Origin: Aptenodytes patagonicus
Lineage: Eukaryota > Chordata > Aves > Sphenisciformes > Spheniscidae
Direction of reading: 5' to 3'
Length of the DNA stretch: 64,000 nt
Assembly: GCF_965638725.1 (NCBI RefSeq)
Contig: NC_134958.1
Location: forward strand, 18,603,464 to 18,667,463
Part shown: piece after piece, positions 49,701-62,700 of the stretch
Position numbering within the stretch: position 1 is the first letter of the stretch
Layout of the letters: every line of letters begins with the position of its first letter
Position numbers and translations under genes: made by a program
The notes under the pieces: generated by a model
Database searches by the model: none
Seen by the model: the letters and a program-made list of their open reading frames with translations, nothing else
Told to the model about the DNA's origin: nothing

Positions 49701-52700
49701 TTTTTCCCCCAGGAGCTTTTAGAGTACCGAAAAGCAAAACCAAGTCGCTAGTACCTTAACTGAAATACTACCTCGTAAGCTGCCGAGATCCTTAAAAGCA
49801 AATACCTGTGTTTTGAGTAACCTTCATCTACCTCATTGTACTTAGTCATTGTGTAAAAGTACATAATGATCCTGATTAAACTTGTCTTCTGGGAATTCAT
49901 CATAAATTCTTCCTGCTCTGCACTTTCCTTTAATTTGTGTCTCTCTGATAACATTTAAAGTCAGGTATTGACATCCCTGACTGAGCAAACAGCTTACTTC
50001 AGACAACATCCTGCACACTTGGGGAATTCACAAGACCCTTTTTCTCAGGAGCCATGTTTAAACACAGGCAGTCACCCACAGCCCCTTCTGTACTGGTGTT
50101 TATTCTTTCCTTTTCTTCACTTTCTTTCAGTTAATTTACTTTCTAAATAGAAACATCCATTCCAGCTCAAGATCAAGGTGCAAAAGTATCTTTTACTTTC
50201 TCTCTGCTACTGATACGTGGAAGCAACTGTGACCTTTCTGAAGAAAATCAATTAAAAAAACCCCAAATAAATGAATCGGTCCATAACACTACAGGTAAGG
50301 AAGAACCAAATAGGCAGCAGCAAGTATGCTGATGCTGTAGCAAGTGAGACGGTCTGTCTTCTGCTGGATATTAAAATAGCTTAGTGTAGCAAAAGTGCAG
50401 CTAACACTTTTAGGTGTAAGTTCAACAAATCTTCCAAGACCACAACATTAATCATAAGAACATGGAGGGATTAGCTGAAATTCAAACACAAAAAATAGCA
50501 AGCGGCAAAAAAAGTTATGGAGAGTAAAGCAATAAAAAGCAGGAAGAATACTGGCATCGGGTCCCCTTACCTTCTCTTTGCTCCCCTCTCCTTCAGTGAA
50601 CTGAAACAGCCTCCACAAAAGTAGCAGATCCAGGGCCTGGACAAACACCATCCCAGAAACATGGTTAGAGCCAAAAAGAATGTGTGCTGCCAAGCTTTTT
50701 TTTTTTAAACAAAATGATAGTTTAGAAACAACAACAGGGAAAAAAAGAGAGAGAGAAACCAGAGGTAAGTTAGGAACAGAGAGTATTTCCAAACAAAATA
50801 CAGAAAAAAGCCAGATGAGGTTGGAACACCAGACCTGCGTAAGGTTTACGTTAGAAGCTTTAGAAACCATAAAGCAACCCTTACTCATGTTGTTTCTTCA
50901 CATACACAAAAACAACACTAACTTTTCCAGTTTTCAACAGTATATTCACTGAACAAATAAAACACTAAATAAGTGGTACCTGGAGCTTCTGCACTGTAAC
51001 ATAACCATGCAAGGAACAAGGCTGCCAAATGCTTCTCTGATGCATGTGCACAGATTGCCCTTTGGCTCTCAAGGACAACAGACCACAAAAGCAAAGAATA
51101 GCATTGATCACAAAAGTCCAAGTATTCTTTGTGTACCCAGATACACTCAGTAGTCTGTATGCATCCAGATTTGAATTCCATGTCCTAGAAACATTGCACA
51201 GATGCAAAAACATCAGATACCTGCATTGCCTAACACGGCACTGTCATGAAGGAGACAAAAGATGCATATGTAAACTAATTTTAGGAACAGTAAGTAGTCA
51301 AACTTACAACAAAATACTTATTTTGTAAATTAAATAGAGTACACGGAAAACAAGGATGCTGCCATGAGTGGAAAACCAGTGGTTTGCAGAACAACAGCTT
51401 GATGCATTTGCCATAACCAAATAGAGCTAGCCTATGTTACCAGAAAATTTTAAACAGTGATATTAAAACATTAACCAGATGTGAAATAAAGCTTCTAATA
51501 CCGCTAATAACTAGCCAGGCAGCAGCAATACAGAAGATTCAGAGTACACGTTTGCCTTTCTTTCATTCAGTTTTCATTTTTGTTTGCTAACTTCTCTCTT
51601 CCTGTTGTTTTGTATGAAAGGCCTTCTCAGACTTTCAGCTTGAGATTCCCTCAGCACACAGTCCCTTCATTATCACTGTGCCCAGGAACAGATTGCTTCC
51701 TGTCCCCAGCCACTCCAGTTGCTCCAAAAATCTTTAAAGTCTGTTGTGCGTTTCCTTTAAGACTACATTATTATTAGCAAAAGGAAAAATCTTAGAACAG
51801 TTCAGAAGCATCCATAACATTTAATATATTTTTCATCTATGTCACTTTTTGCCACACACTTAACTCGGCCTAAACAACAAGCTAATCAAGAACATCAGTG
51901 TCACTTAAGCATTTGCACATTTTTTCAGTACAGTAAGACTCGGGTACAGAGCATTTAAATTCATTTCAGAATGTCCATCTCCTTTTCAAATGCTTCCTTA
52001 CAAGGCAAGGCAATATTCAAATCTGTTTTCACACCGAATAGGAACCACCGGATAAGTAGGGTACACAATTCAAAATATTACTGTTACACATCAGCACAGG
52101 GAGTATCCCATCACCTTCTCCTTCCAAAGGACCGAGTCTAGAGCTTCAATGGGACCATCGCTGCTTCTTTTTTTAACGAAGTCAGTGAAGTTGTCCTGAA
52201 TTATGAACATAATCATTCCTCGTTCCTGCTCACATTGATTTGAATTTCACTGATTACTAAGTAGCAGACATCTTCGTCAACAAAATTATTTCTCCTTTCA
52301 TTTGTAATTTTTCTTAGTATATATATTCATTACATAATTTTCTTTTTCAGTTAAATATTTCTTTTCCTTTCAATTAACAGCTAAGGTAGCGCTAAGCCTG
52401 GGAGTGCTGAAGTAGTAGCATACAATGGTTGAAACACAAGAGAAGTCTGACAGAGGAGTATCAATGAAACACAAACATAAATCCATTCCACACAATAATC
52501 TCACATCACCAGTACAATTGTGCTTCTCTATTAAATTTGTTTTTAATGGAAAAACGCCATAGTAAGTATGCCAATGCACACCTAATTGGAACAAAACCAG
52601 ATACAGAACTATTTGCATTAGGAGGGAGTCCAAAGGCTACAGAGAACTGGAGATTGAGAAGTTTGTCCAAAGACAGGAAGAGACTGCAGAAAGTTGGAGG

Positions 52701-53583
52701 TAGGAACAGCAGACTTTTATACTTGTAAGGGCTGAAATTCAGTTTATCACGATTATTAGAGAACAAAAAATGCTTAAACCTAGAAGATTGAGTCTGATGT
52801 AGAAAAAAGAAAAAACCACGGTACAGATACACATTTGCCTCCTTTAAGATAATGACCTCAACAGATACTTATTGTGCTGTTCAAATCAGAGGAATAATCT
52901 GTTCTTCTGGTTTAAAAAATGGTTACTTACCAATCTGCAGTTTGCAGCAAAGGACATTTAGCATAGATACAAGACAAAAAAATTAATGGTAAACATAATA
53001 CTTGGAACAGTCTAGCAAGCAAGTTTGTGAACTCCTTTCTCACTTGAAGTGAGGGAAGCAGAAGCTAACCAAACCCCAAATATATATCCTTTGATGTCCA
53101 AAGGTAGGATTTAGAGAACCGTAACATATCAGTCTGGAAAGGTATTAGAAAAGATAATGAAGCTTTATTACTTTAATTAATAGACTGGGCCACTGACATG
53201 TAGAGAAAGGTTTCAACATGTAAATTATGCTCCAGTTTCAGCACAAACTAAAGATTTAGACTGATCTGAAAACAGTTATCCCCCAACTTTTCTTCTGCAT
53301 GGTTTCTAGTTTCTAGTGGTCTGTAAGTAGCCTACTGTCAAAAATAAATGAATTTGACACTGCTGAGGCAGCTAGCATTCCTATGACCACACTGGAACAG
53401 CCACTGCTGTTGAGTCAGACAAATGAGCTGTCAGTATATTATATTCATACTTCTAGTGAAGAAACTATTTTAAGGGTTTCTTGATTGGAGTTTTTTAGTG
53501 GAATGTGTAAGTCTAAAAAGAACAAAGTTACCTATTTGATATCTCAAAATTCACAGCTCAACTCTTTCACTGAAATCCTACTG

Positions 53584-53637
53584 GCCAGGTGTCCAATTAA
53601 ATGTATTCCAGCCAGGTGTCCAATTAAATGTATTCCA
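53584..53637. repeat. Exact 27-bp tandem duplication
   Basis: The 27 bases at 53584-53610 (beginning GCCAGGTGTCCAATTAAATG) are repeated without change at 53611-53637. The identity suggests a recent slippage event or an assembly duplication. Confidence 0.95.
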
Positions 53638-54064
53638 CATAAATACAAAAAACAATTAGAAAAACATTAAAACAAGCAGCACTAACATTTATTGAGAACG
53701 TAGTGCAATCTTACAAGACTCAGTTTCATTATTTCAATTTGACTAGCTGTGCAATAACTTTAATACTTGGGTTAGTGTATTATTAGCAGAGGACACCAAA
53801 TGGACAAATTTATAGATAGAAAGATGCAGTGACAGACAAATATACTGGCCAGCATGAGGTGCTAAGCTTTTGTTGATGTCCTCCTCCATCATTCTGAAAC
53901 AGCCATTTCTTGCAATACTAATCAGTGCAACCATACTCAGAACCCTGTACCTGAAAGACCTTTGCATTTGCAACATTACTCTAAACACACTTAGACAATA
54001 TTGGGAGAACATACTACATTAATGATTGTTTTTAAACAAAATTTTCCAATGATCACTCATTCAC

Positions 54065-54343
54065 AAGTTTTTAAATAAGAGTTTATTACAGAAATTATTT
54101 GGAACAAAAAAGGCAACAGTATCTGTTGTAATTAAAAAAGTAACATTGTATTCATGCCCTATAAGGTGAACTGAAGAAATGCTACAGGTTATTTCTTCCG
54201 CTGTCATTCTGTGATGCTTTCTAGTATGGATTAACTCACATCTGCACCACAAGAATTAAGTACGAACACAGTCCCTTTCCATGCTTCTCTCCAGAAAGTG
54301 CTGCATATTAACAGAAAATATTGCAGACAAACCACAGTTCTAT
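54065..54343 (-). other. GTF2A2: GTF2A2 3' UTR with poly(A) signal
   Basis: Downstream of the stop codon the - strand has AATAAA at 54082-54087, which puts the transcript end at about 54060-54070. The 3' UTR is therefore short, about 280 bases. Confidence 0.75.
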
Positions 54344-57300
54344 TCATTCTGCAGTATTGGAACCAGTGTCTAGGAAAGAAAAAAGAAAGTGTGAGTAATA
54401 CATAACCCCCGCTACAGTTGAGTATAAATTAAAGAGAATGAATACCATTCTCCAATACATTCCCCAAGCTCAAAAGCATTCCCCAAGCATTTTAGAACAC
54501 GTTCTGTACCTACCCATTTCCCTCCACTGCTATCAATGCGATGCATGAACTGCTTGTGCTCTTTTACTTCAGTTAGCAACATTGAAAAGAGCCAGCACAA
54601 AACTTCAAGGTTGTGCACAGACATCATTTGCTTATAAGGCATTAAAAATACAAGCAGCTTTGCTCTAACTTGTAGTGATACACAAACACTTTATTGCAGT
54701 CAGCCACAAGCACATCTGGCTAAATCACATGATCTACTAAAGAAAAAGGGTTTTGCACATCCAGTAGCATAGCTCCATCCTATGGAGCGTGGGTTATAGT
54801 TTATTATGCATTTTGAAATAGATGCAAGAATAGGCATGATCTTCATAAAACAACTGAGAGCAATTCTCTGTTCTGAACTTTTGTCAGAAGCACAAATTAA
54901 CACCAGTGCAATTTCTGGTATTACTACCATGACTGCTTTCTTGTTCTTAGAGCAATGGAAAAAATACATAAACTTGGATATGGAGAAAGACAAATCAGTG
55001 TTTACTACGTTCCTTTAGCAAGTCAACTTCTTGTGGGAAAAAAAAAGCTGTAATGTTAATAGCAACTTTAAGTCACCCACTTCTTGAAATTTTATCTGTA
55101 TACTTTATCAAGAGTGAAAAAGATTCATACTTGAAAAGTAAGGTTTCCTCTACTAGCTATAATAAGCACACAAAAAATAAACAGAGTAAGACTATATGCT
55201 TGACTAATACCAGAAGTTGAGCAAACAATAAATTCTGTCAACTCTAGAACTACAACTTGAAGTGACTACTGTAATCATGCCAGGATCAGGAAGCCATGAA
55301 GAACCTGTTTCAGAGGTCTAGGGTGTATGTAAATAAAGCCTTTTCCATTCTCAGTTCTTTCTTTTACCATCACTTCCCGGGGATGAAACAAGTGGCACCA
55401 TTTCACACATCTTTAGCGATGTTCTGCCACATTGATGGTTTTAAAAGCTAGAAACCAGCTTGCCACAAAAGTCACTAAATGACTTTTTCCAGTAAAGAAT
55501 TTCAAGGAACACTGACAAAAGTAATCCGGTCAAGCAGATATGGAACATAAACTCCCATAAGCAATGTACATACAGTGAGCCTGTTGAGCAATACATAAAT
55601 CTTATAATATGATTTGCCAATGCTACCACAAGCTTTTCATGTGCTTGGGTCCCCTACTATCAAATCCAGCAAACAATTGCTTAGACAGTTTTCTCAGGCG
55701 ATTGCTTGCTCAGACTGATGAAACACTCCTTCAATTCAACAAAACATGGTGCTGTTCTAACAAACAGGTTAATACTAGAAAAATCACCACACAAAAATTC
55801 AATTAAGGTTACTTCCAACTTTCTAATCGCTCTAGTAGTATGTACTTCCCAACAACAGGTGTACAGCAGTCTCTAACACATTCCTAATTTCAGCGCTTAT
55901 GAGTTAGGGAAGCATTTAGCTTGCTTTTGTTTCATTTCTCATCATATGTAAAAGGGAGTGCAGAGCCCTACTTTTGTCTGAATAATACAATCAATCTAGC
56001 TTTAATCAGACATTTGGTCAAAGCTTTCTATAAATGATCAAGTCTTGCGTCTCAGCTTATTTATATCATATTCCATACTTACTTTTTCCATCACATGCTA
56101 CAATTTTCACTTTATCCACTTTCACAAGTTCAGTGACCTCCCTAAATTCAACATCATTCAGTACAAATGTCCATACGTTGTCACAGAACCTGTATGTATT
56201 CAGAGACCCCTTTAAAAAGACAAGAGACATTTTCTATAGGATGCATCCCAAAAGTAACAGAAAATACGATGTTTACTATCTACTGAACCACGTACCTTCT
56301 AGAACTAGGTTTGCCATAAAGCCACTGTGAACCTGAATGCATACAAACTTGGCAAGCAAGCAGTTCTGAGGAAAACTGCGGTTTAAATGCCCTCCGGTGG
56401 CTGAAATTTTCAAGACCATGTAGTGACGTTATAGCCTATCCAAGGGGAAGCTTCACAGGTACGCTAAGGAGTTTTATAACTTTTCTAACGTGTATAAAGG
56501 ATCAGTATCAGAAAAGATTTCTTAAAACATGGGCCATAAGAAAAATCAGTTACAGCAGTGATCATAACAAGATGCGAATTTTGTGATTGTTTAAATAAAG
56601 CGACAGTTGAAATAAAAAAATCACAACAAAACTGACCTATGTGACATAAAAGGGTATCCTTCACGTTTGATGTATTACTGAGGATGTTGATATATAAACC
56701 TTTTGGCCTTCATCTTCACATATTTTAAACTGATACTTGGAGCTTAAGTTCAAGAATATAATTTTTTTAATTTATCCGCTAAACACATTCTGAACAGTTT
56801 TCTATACCACGTTACATACACAAAGCAAGTTAAGTGTGTTAGAGATAAGAAGTTATGCTCTTTTTAATATATCTATACGGTTTAAAAATCTAAAATCTTA
56901 AGAGCTCACTTCCTTAACGTGTTCTGCATAGACATAGGAAGTATTAGGACATAAGTTAACACGACAACTGTTTTGGGTTTGTTTGTTTGTTTTTTCTCAA
57001 AATTACAATCAAGTTGACATTTAACAATTTGCTGGCTATCTGACGTTAATTAGGGTGGCTGGCTGGGAAAAAACCTCAAACTTATTTTTCTATGATACCT
57101 ACAGAAAATAGCTACAAAATGATCCAGTGACTTGCATAAGGGTAGATCTACAACTCTCTAGTCTCTCTTCACATTATAGATGTGGCTGAAAATCCGGCCT
57201 CACCTCATTTCTGCCACGTACAACTAAGAGAAGCAAAAGCCTGCCTCCCCGTCTGCAAGACACTGAGGATGGCAACGCCACCCATCAAAGCATTTCCCTC

Positions 57301-58263
57301 TTCCCCTTCCCCTGTTTTCATCCATCCACCAAATCTGTTTCTGATTTTTGCATTCCTTCAGAAGATCCCTGGCAGAATAAGAAGATAACAAGCGTTACAA
57401 CTGCATACAGAATACACATGTAAACAGTCATTCTTTCAGAGTCAAAATGGACCTTCATAAGTTTTTGCTTAGAGCACACAGCTTTTAATGACATTCTGCA
57501 TCAACACTTAGTTACTGTACCTCAGGAAGAACTTTTATATACTGTTATCTTACCCTGAAATTGACTCTGTTCCTGACTCGTTGTGCCAGTGCCGAATTTA
57601 TAGCTTTATCAAACTGAAGTAGCACCTGAAGGGCCAGCTGAGGCGTGATTTGCTGTGACTAAATCAGTTTAAAAAAAAAAAAAGTTTTGAGTCGTTTCAA
57701 AGTAAACTCAAAAATGCAGTAAAAATTAAAAACATCAAAACAAAGTTCACATGAAGCAGACCTCTAGAAGAACAATTTACAGAAGTCTTACATTCCTGTG
57801 TTTACTTCCTTTTTCCTATTTTAACTCCGAGAGAAGAAACGATGCGCTAACAAGTTTTTTTGTGCTACACAAAGATTTCTTCTGATGAATATTCATTGGA
57901 AACAACCAGAAGAGCAGGAAATCGGTTACAGTGTTCCAGATTAATCTGGCTGTTCATTTACTGGGCCACGCAAGAGGAGATTATGTCGCTTACATGAAAC
58001 ATTTTCCTTCATCTAGAAGGTCAAGAAAAAGACTTCCCACGTGAATGGAGTACCAGTAGCTTTTGACTTCAATCAGTAAGTTTTCCAAACATTGGCCATA
58101 AGTACCGCCATACAGCAACCACAAAGCCATTTTAATAACTAACCTCTCTTTTTGTTAAGCTAATTGCCCAGACCTTAAACCCCGCACGCACCTGTATGAG
58201 CTCATCCAGACTCTCCTGAAGACTGTTCCCCAGCGTGGTGTTTCTATACAGCTGATACGCCAT
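54344..58263 (-). CDS. GTF2A2: Transcription initiation factor IIA subunit 2 (TFIIA gamma, 12 kDa)
   Basis: TFIIA gamma pairs with TFIIA alpha/beta in the nucleus and steadies TBP on the TATA box. Coding exons on the - strand are 58192-58263 (24 codons from ATG), 57554-57658 (35 codons), 56083-56209 (42 codons plus one base) and 54344-54369 (the rest and TGA). They join in phase into 330 bases, 109 residues plus stop, the usual length. Every donor is GT and every acceptor AG (GTGCGT, GTAAGA, GTAAGT; ...TTTAG, ...TAAAG, ...CCTAG). The protein starts [16 protein letters not shown], continues with '[18 protein letters not shown]' (four-helix bundle half), then '[20 protein letters not shown]' and '[12 protein letters not shown]' (beta-barrel half), and ends 'NTGSNTAE'. 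As I recall the human protein, only about two residues differ. The introns are 533, 1,344 and 1,713 bases. The start has an ACCATGG context. Confidence 0.98.
54370..56082 (-). other. GTF2A2: GTF2A2 last intron
   Basis: AT-rich intron of 1,713 bases. I see no repeat or RNA gene in it. An AATAAA on the - strand near 54690 lies inside it and could in principle be used for early polyadenylation. Confidence 0.8.
56210..57553 (-). other. GTF2A2: GTF2A2 intron between coding exons 2 and 3
   Basis: AT-rich intron of 1,344 bases with no recognisable embedded element. Confidence 0.8.
57659..58191 (-). other. GTF2A2: GTF2A2 intron between coding exons 1 and 2
   Basis: Intron of 533 bases. The acceptor is preceded on the - strand by a run of T (57671-57683 on the + strand is poly-A), a typical polypyrimidine tract. 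Confidence 0.85.
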
Positions 58264-58449
58264 GGTCTACCGGGATGAGATGGGCTGGACACCTTCCCGA
58301 GGCCCTGGGCGCCTGTTACGTCCTCGCTCTCATTTAAAAAAAAACAAAAATAAAATACAAAAAATCTAAAAAACGCAACAGAGCCCTTAATGTACAACGC
58401 ACAGCAAGAGCAAACAGAATTTAAGAAATCATTCCGCAAACACTGACCG

Positions 58450-59330
58450 ACAACTAAGAGCGCCCAGGAGCACAGCGCATTAAGGACCGGCAGGAAAACC
58501 GGGCCGCCGGAAGGCAGCGGGGAGGGCGCCGCGCCGACACCGGCAGGCCTTTGTGCCCGACAGGCACGGAAGCGGCGTGCCGGACGGGGCCGTCTTTGTT
58601 CGCCGCCCTGTCGGCTTCCAAACCGATCCCCGTCCCCCCCGCGGCGCCGGGAGCGCGCTTAGGAAAGCCGTTACGGGAATTTCAGGCAGTCGCTGGGGAC
58701 CGAGCGGCCTTGCGCCCCGCCCGCGCCGCCCCCGGGGCCGGGCCGGGCCGGGCTCCATCGCCCACCCCCCCCGGCTGCCCGCGGTCCCAGCGAACCCGGG
58801 GGAAGGTGCCGGTGGCCGCACCACGGCCGCGGGCAGCTCCGGCCCCGGCCCGCAGCGCGCGGGTGGCCAGCCCCGCCGGCGCCGCAGGAAGGGAGAGCCG
58901 CGCAGGCAGCGCCGCCCTGCCGGGCCCAGCCCCGGGGCTCCCGCTGGGGGCAGCCCCCTCCAGCGGCCCCAGACTCACCCGCTCCGAGCGGCCGGAAGAG
59001 GTAGGGGCCCCTTCTCGGCCGCCCCGTGGCCCGGAAGCGAAACGGCGAGGGCGGCGGCGGGGCCCGGCCTCATCCCGCCCCCCGCGCCGGGAGGCCGCGC
59101 TGCGGGGCGGCCCCCAGAGCGGAGCTCGTCTCACGCGGGAGGGGAGCGGAGCGGAGCGGCTCGGCCCGGGGCAGAGCCGCCTGCCAGCCGGGGGCAAGGG
59201 CGGGAGGCCCCCAGGGGGCCGTGCCTGGCGCCCGGGGAAGCGGCGGCGGCGGCGCGCTGAGCTGCACGGCTCTCCCCGGCGCAACCCCCGCCGCACGCAT
59301 TCAACAGCGAGTGGGTGCTGCAAGGGGTTA
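58450..59330 (-). promoter_or_regulatory. GTF2A2: CpG-island promoter of GTF2A2
   Basis: A sharply bounded GC- and CpG-rich block lies upstream of the GTF2A2 start codon and ends at about 59330. It contains several GC-box-like CCGCCC/GGGCGG strings and GGAGCGGAGCGGAGC repeats (59141-59158) but no clear TATA box, as expected for a housekeeping promoter. The long open frames in it on both strands (up to 272 codons) are caused by lack of AT-rich stop codons. Confidence 0.8.
58979..59200 (-). other. GTF2A2: Probable noncoding first exon of GTF2A2
   Basis: Inside the CpG island the - strand has the donor GAGCGG/GTGAGTCT, the GT lying at about 58977-58978. A noncoding exon upstream of it would splice to the exon with the ATG, whose acceptor may be the TAG or CAG a few to about 30 bases before the start codon. 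The transcription start (right edge) is a guess within 59000-59300. Confidence 0.45.
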
Positions 59331-59690
59331 GGGTTCGCTTTTTATAATTATGTAATGACCAACAGTTGACGTGTCTGTATTTCCGGGTTTAGGTTTATTT
59401 TACCCATGCAAGTGGGTAAAAGCTAAGAGCTCAGCCCATTTCCTCTAGTACTATACTCCAGCCCGTGCCAACTGCCAAAAGCCTTTGAAATATTCAACTC
59501 ACAAACTATCTTCAGAGTAACTGCCAAATTTCAGGGCCACTAGTGAACTGGCACCTACAACGCTTTGGGAACCAAATTTAAATTTCATATTTTTGAGAGG
59601 GAGGTGGTGGTGCATACAATCACAAAAGACTCATATTATCAATATAATCCTCAGCAGTAAAATAAAATATTCAGACCTTTTCCAAGGGCA
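59331..59690. other. Short spacer between GTF2A2 promoter and presumed BNIP2 3' end
   Basis: AT-rich and without a gene. In mammals GTF2A2 and BNIP2 are tandem - strand genes about 1.6 kb apart, so a short gap here would fit. Confidence 0.4.
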
Positions 59691-59716
59691 TTTATTGCAT
59701 ATAGCATTTATTTATT
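59691..59716 (-). terminator. Cluster of poly(A) signals, possible end of BNIP2
   Basis: Three AATAAA hexamers read on the - strand (59691-59696, 59707-59712 and 59711-59716), and another lies at 59770-59775. By conserved order the next gene to the right is BNIP2 on the - strand, so these could end its transcript. No BNIP2 coding exon is visible, so the link is inference only. Confidence 0.35.
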
Positions 59717-62700
59717 TCCTAATTAAAAAGTTTCCCGTAAGTATAAACAGCTAGCACATTCAGAAATGTGTTTATTACATTACTCCATGACACCTTGAAA
59801 CACAAACAGAAAACAGAAGCTCATTTAAAAAGAAAGGATCATAACATTCTTAAGAGGTAGGTGAAGAGTCTTGTACTTACATAGCTTTATATTAAAGGGC
59901 CAAATGAAAATAGCCACATCTGTGAAGAATATTAATAGTCCATTTAAGCCAATTATATCATCTGATTCACAACCTCTGTTTTTGCATGACTACTGCAGCT
60001 TCATTTTGTTAAACACTGCACGTTTCCCACATCACACGTATTAAAGTTTACCGATACTAACAGACAACGTCTTAAACCCTTCTATCCACCATTCAACTGG
60101 TAGAGCACCCTACTACTCGGGCTTTTCTTCTTAATAAAAAGGCTTTGTTCAGATGACTGAATAAGAAACACTGCAGAACTGCAGAGCCACTGGGAAAGTA
60201 AGCATCTGTCTTCCATGAATTTTTTTTGTAATTATTAACCTAGAATTCCATGTCAAATATTAACTAGCAGCTGAGCAAGCTAGAGTAAGGAGCATGGTAA
60301 GATAAGGACTTGACTTTTTGAAAACACTCCAGTAGCTACTGGAGATCAGATCATTTTCAATACTGGGGGGGGGGGGGAAATCAGTACATTTAAATCAGAG
60401 TAATCTGGGCAGTCCAAATTGCAAAACTGAAAAAAGATCTAGTTGAGCAAAGAATGTCTTTAATTTCACTGATCTCAGTCGTGCTTGAAGAGAATGATGA
60501 AAAACTAACATGACTGCACCCTCTTCACTTCACAAATGCCCTTCTTTCCCGTTAGCTCAACGTAGGGAACAAGATGTGATAAGGGAAACAATGTAGTTGA
60601 ACTTACAATTCTGAAGCTAGGAAAGCTGCGAAATCTGTCTTTCAGAATATGAATATTTAAATATTCCTTATATTTCAGAGTGAAAGTATAATTAAAGCAC
60701 TTATTTCAAGCGTCTCTGACAACCAGTCAGTGAAACAAATCCTCTAGAGAATGACCTGCATCCACAAGGACTGAGTAACAATTTTCACTGAAAGCTTTGC
60801 AAGACTTCTTGGTTACAAAAAGCACACAAGCTATTATCCCTCTCCCCTCCGTTCCTCGTCTGAGACTTTTCTGAGGGAGACTGGAATGATTTGAGAATTA
60901 AAGTCATCTCCAAAGACAGCAGCTTTTGATAAGAGATGCATTTAAGCCACCTTTCTACATAATAAATACTGTATAAATCCATAGGATACACAAAAATTTG
61001 ACACTGGAAGAAATACACTTTTCACCAAGAAACTTGTGACAGATTTAGTTTAGAAAGTGCCCATTCACAATATAGTTCCATCATTTTCCATTAACCACAG
61101 ACATTTCAGTAGATGACATCAGTGAAGCTGACATATGACTAGGCACCAATGCCACCCTCTCCTCCCTATGACACACTTCGAGGCCGTTTCATAGAAGATT
61201 CCATTTACCACCAACACGTAATCTAATCTTGAAGTCTGACACAAACTAACTGTTAAAAGGTTTTAAGCTGCCATCAGAGCATTTAAGTGTATGACGCAAA
61301 CTTGCTGAAACATGCTAACAAATACAGGCTATACACTATTTGTGTGCAATTTGGAATATAACTACTGCTTCTCAGTACAAAGTTCCTCACAGCAAGAAGT
61401 ACTATTCTTCACTGAAAATAAGAAAAAAAGCGCTAAACTGCATTGTTATGAACAAGGTTACATATTATTCTAACTAGATCTAAGCTTTTTGGAACAAAAA
61501 TTTCTCCATTTTAACATCCCAGAACCTCAAAGACTTCAATCTGCTTCAGCACTAAATCCTTATATATCCCTCTCCATTACTTTCCAACAGAACATGGCTT
61601 TGCCATGCTACACAGAACGACAAGAACATTCAAGCAATCTAGAATCTACTCACATCAGTTTTTAACGGCGCTTTCTCCAAAGTATCTTTGCCACTTCTGA
61701 ATACTTATCCTGCTGTAGAAATCAATTTACAAATCGTCACATCCACACGCAGAGAGGCCACTGGCCCAAACATCTCTATTTCAGTTGCACACAGTAATAA
61801 CAAAAGGTAACTGACAACTTATTTCCACATGTCTATATAAATAAACTAATGAGACCTCCAAATCAAAGGTAAATCAGCGACTCGTGAAATCATCTTTTCT
61901 TGACGGGACTCAAACTGTATTCTAGCAACATGAGTTTTACTTTTAGAAGGAAGTGCCACTGAAAGGTGAATTCCCTACAATACTGTATCTTATCACAAAG
62001 TGATTCAGCTTTTGAAATAACTTTTATTAAAGTATGACGTTCCAACTTTTCATGTTTTTAAATATTAAAATATATTAAGTTATTTTATAGATTTAAAAAG
62101 AGATAAGTTTGACAAGAAGTTACCCATTTGTGTTCAAGATAACTTTGGGACTTCTATCGCTTTTTGTAAACATCCATCTCACCATTAAATGATGAGCTGC
62201 AAAAGGTCAGAGGGGAATAGTTCTTTAGCACACCTGTTTCTCAAGCTGCATGTTCTTCTTAGGGACAGAAGAACTGTTGTGCTGTATACTCACACACAAA
62301 AACTGATACTAGAGAAATAAACCATTAGGTAAGCACATACACATTTCCAAAAAATAGTACTACTGCAGCACGAAACCGTAGAATCACTCAGCCACCAGGA
62401 AAGACAACAGTAACAATCCCATCATTTGATAATATGGCCTATACAGAGGACTGGCTACTCTATACTGCACTATACACATAGGAAGCAACAAGACATATAG
62501 GACTACAATCCCTCCGCTAAGAATAGGATTCTACTGAGAAAAACACTTTTTTTTTTAATTAGGAAAAATTTGAAATGAGATGATCAGAATACTTAGTATC
62601 TAGCTTAGGACCCACACAGAATCAGTAAAAATCAGGACGGCTTACAGGTTTGCACGTTCCTACACACCGCACTGTGAAAGTACCAGAAGTAAACAGGCTC

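Larger units (their letters stand above)
46396..54061. other. Intergenic DNA between convergent GCNT3 and GTF2A2
   Basis: These 7.7 kb are AT-rich and hold no recognised gene. A 66-base open segment on the - strand (50571-50636) ends at a GTAAGG donor and starts after a CAG, but is not assignable. Two small tandem duplications (46726-46786 and 53584-53637) are listed separately. A C-run lies near 48220-48230. Confidence 0.5.

Noticed and set aside
50965-51213. Minus-strand frame with a hydrophobic stretch, considered as an exon
   Set aside because: The only nearby donor (GTACCA) is poor and no homologue is recognised.
58551-59369. Open frames of up to 272 codons on both strands in the GTF2A2 CpG island
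   Set aside because: They are rich in Arg, Ala, Gly and Pro, overlap on all frames and reflect lack of stop codons in GC-rich DNA. No domain is recognisable.
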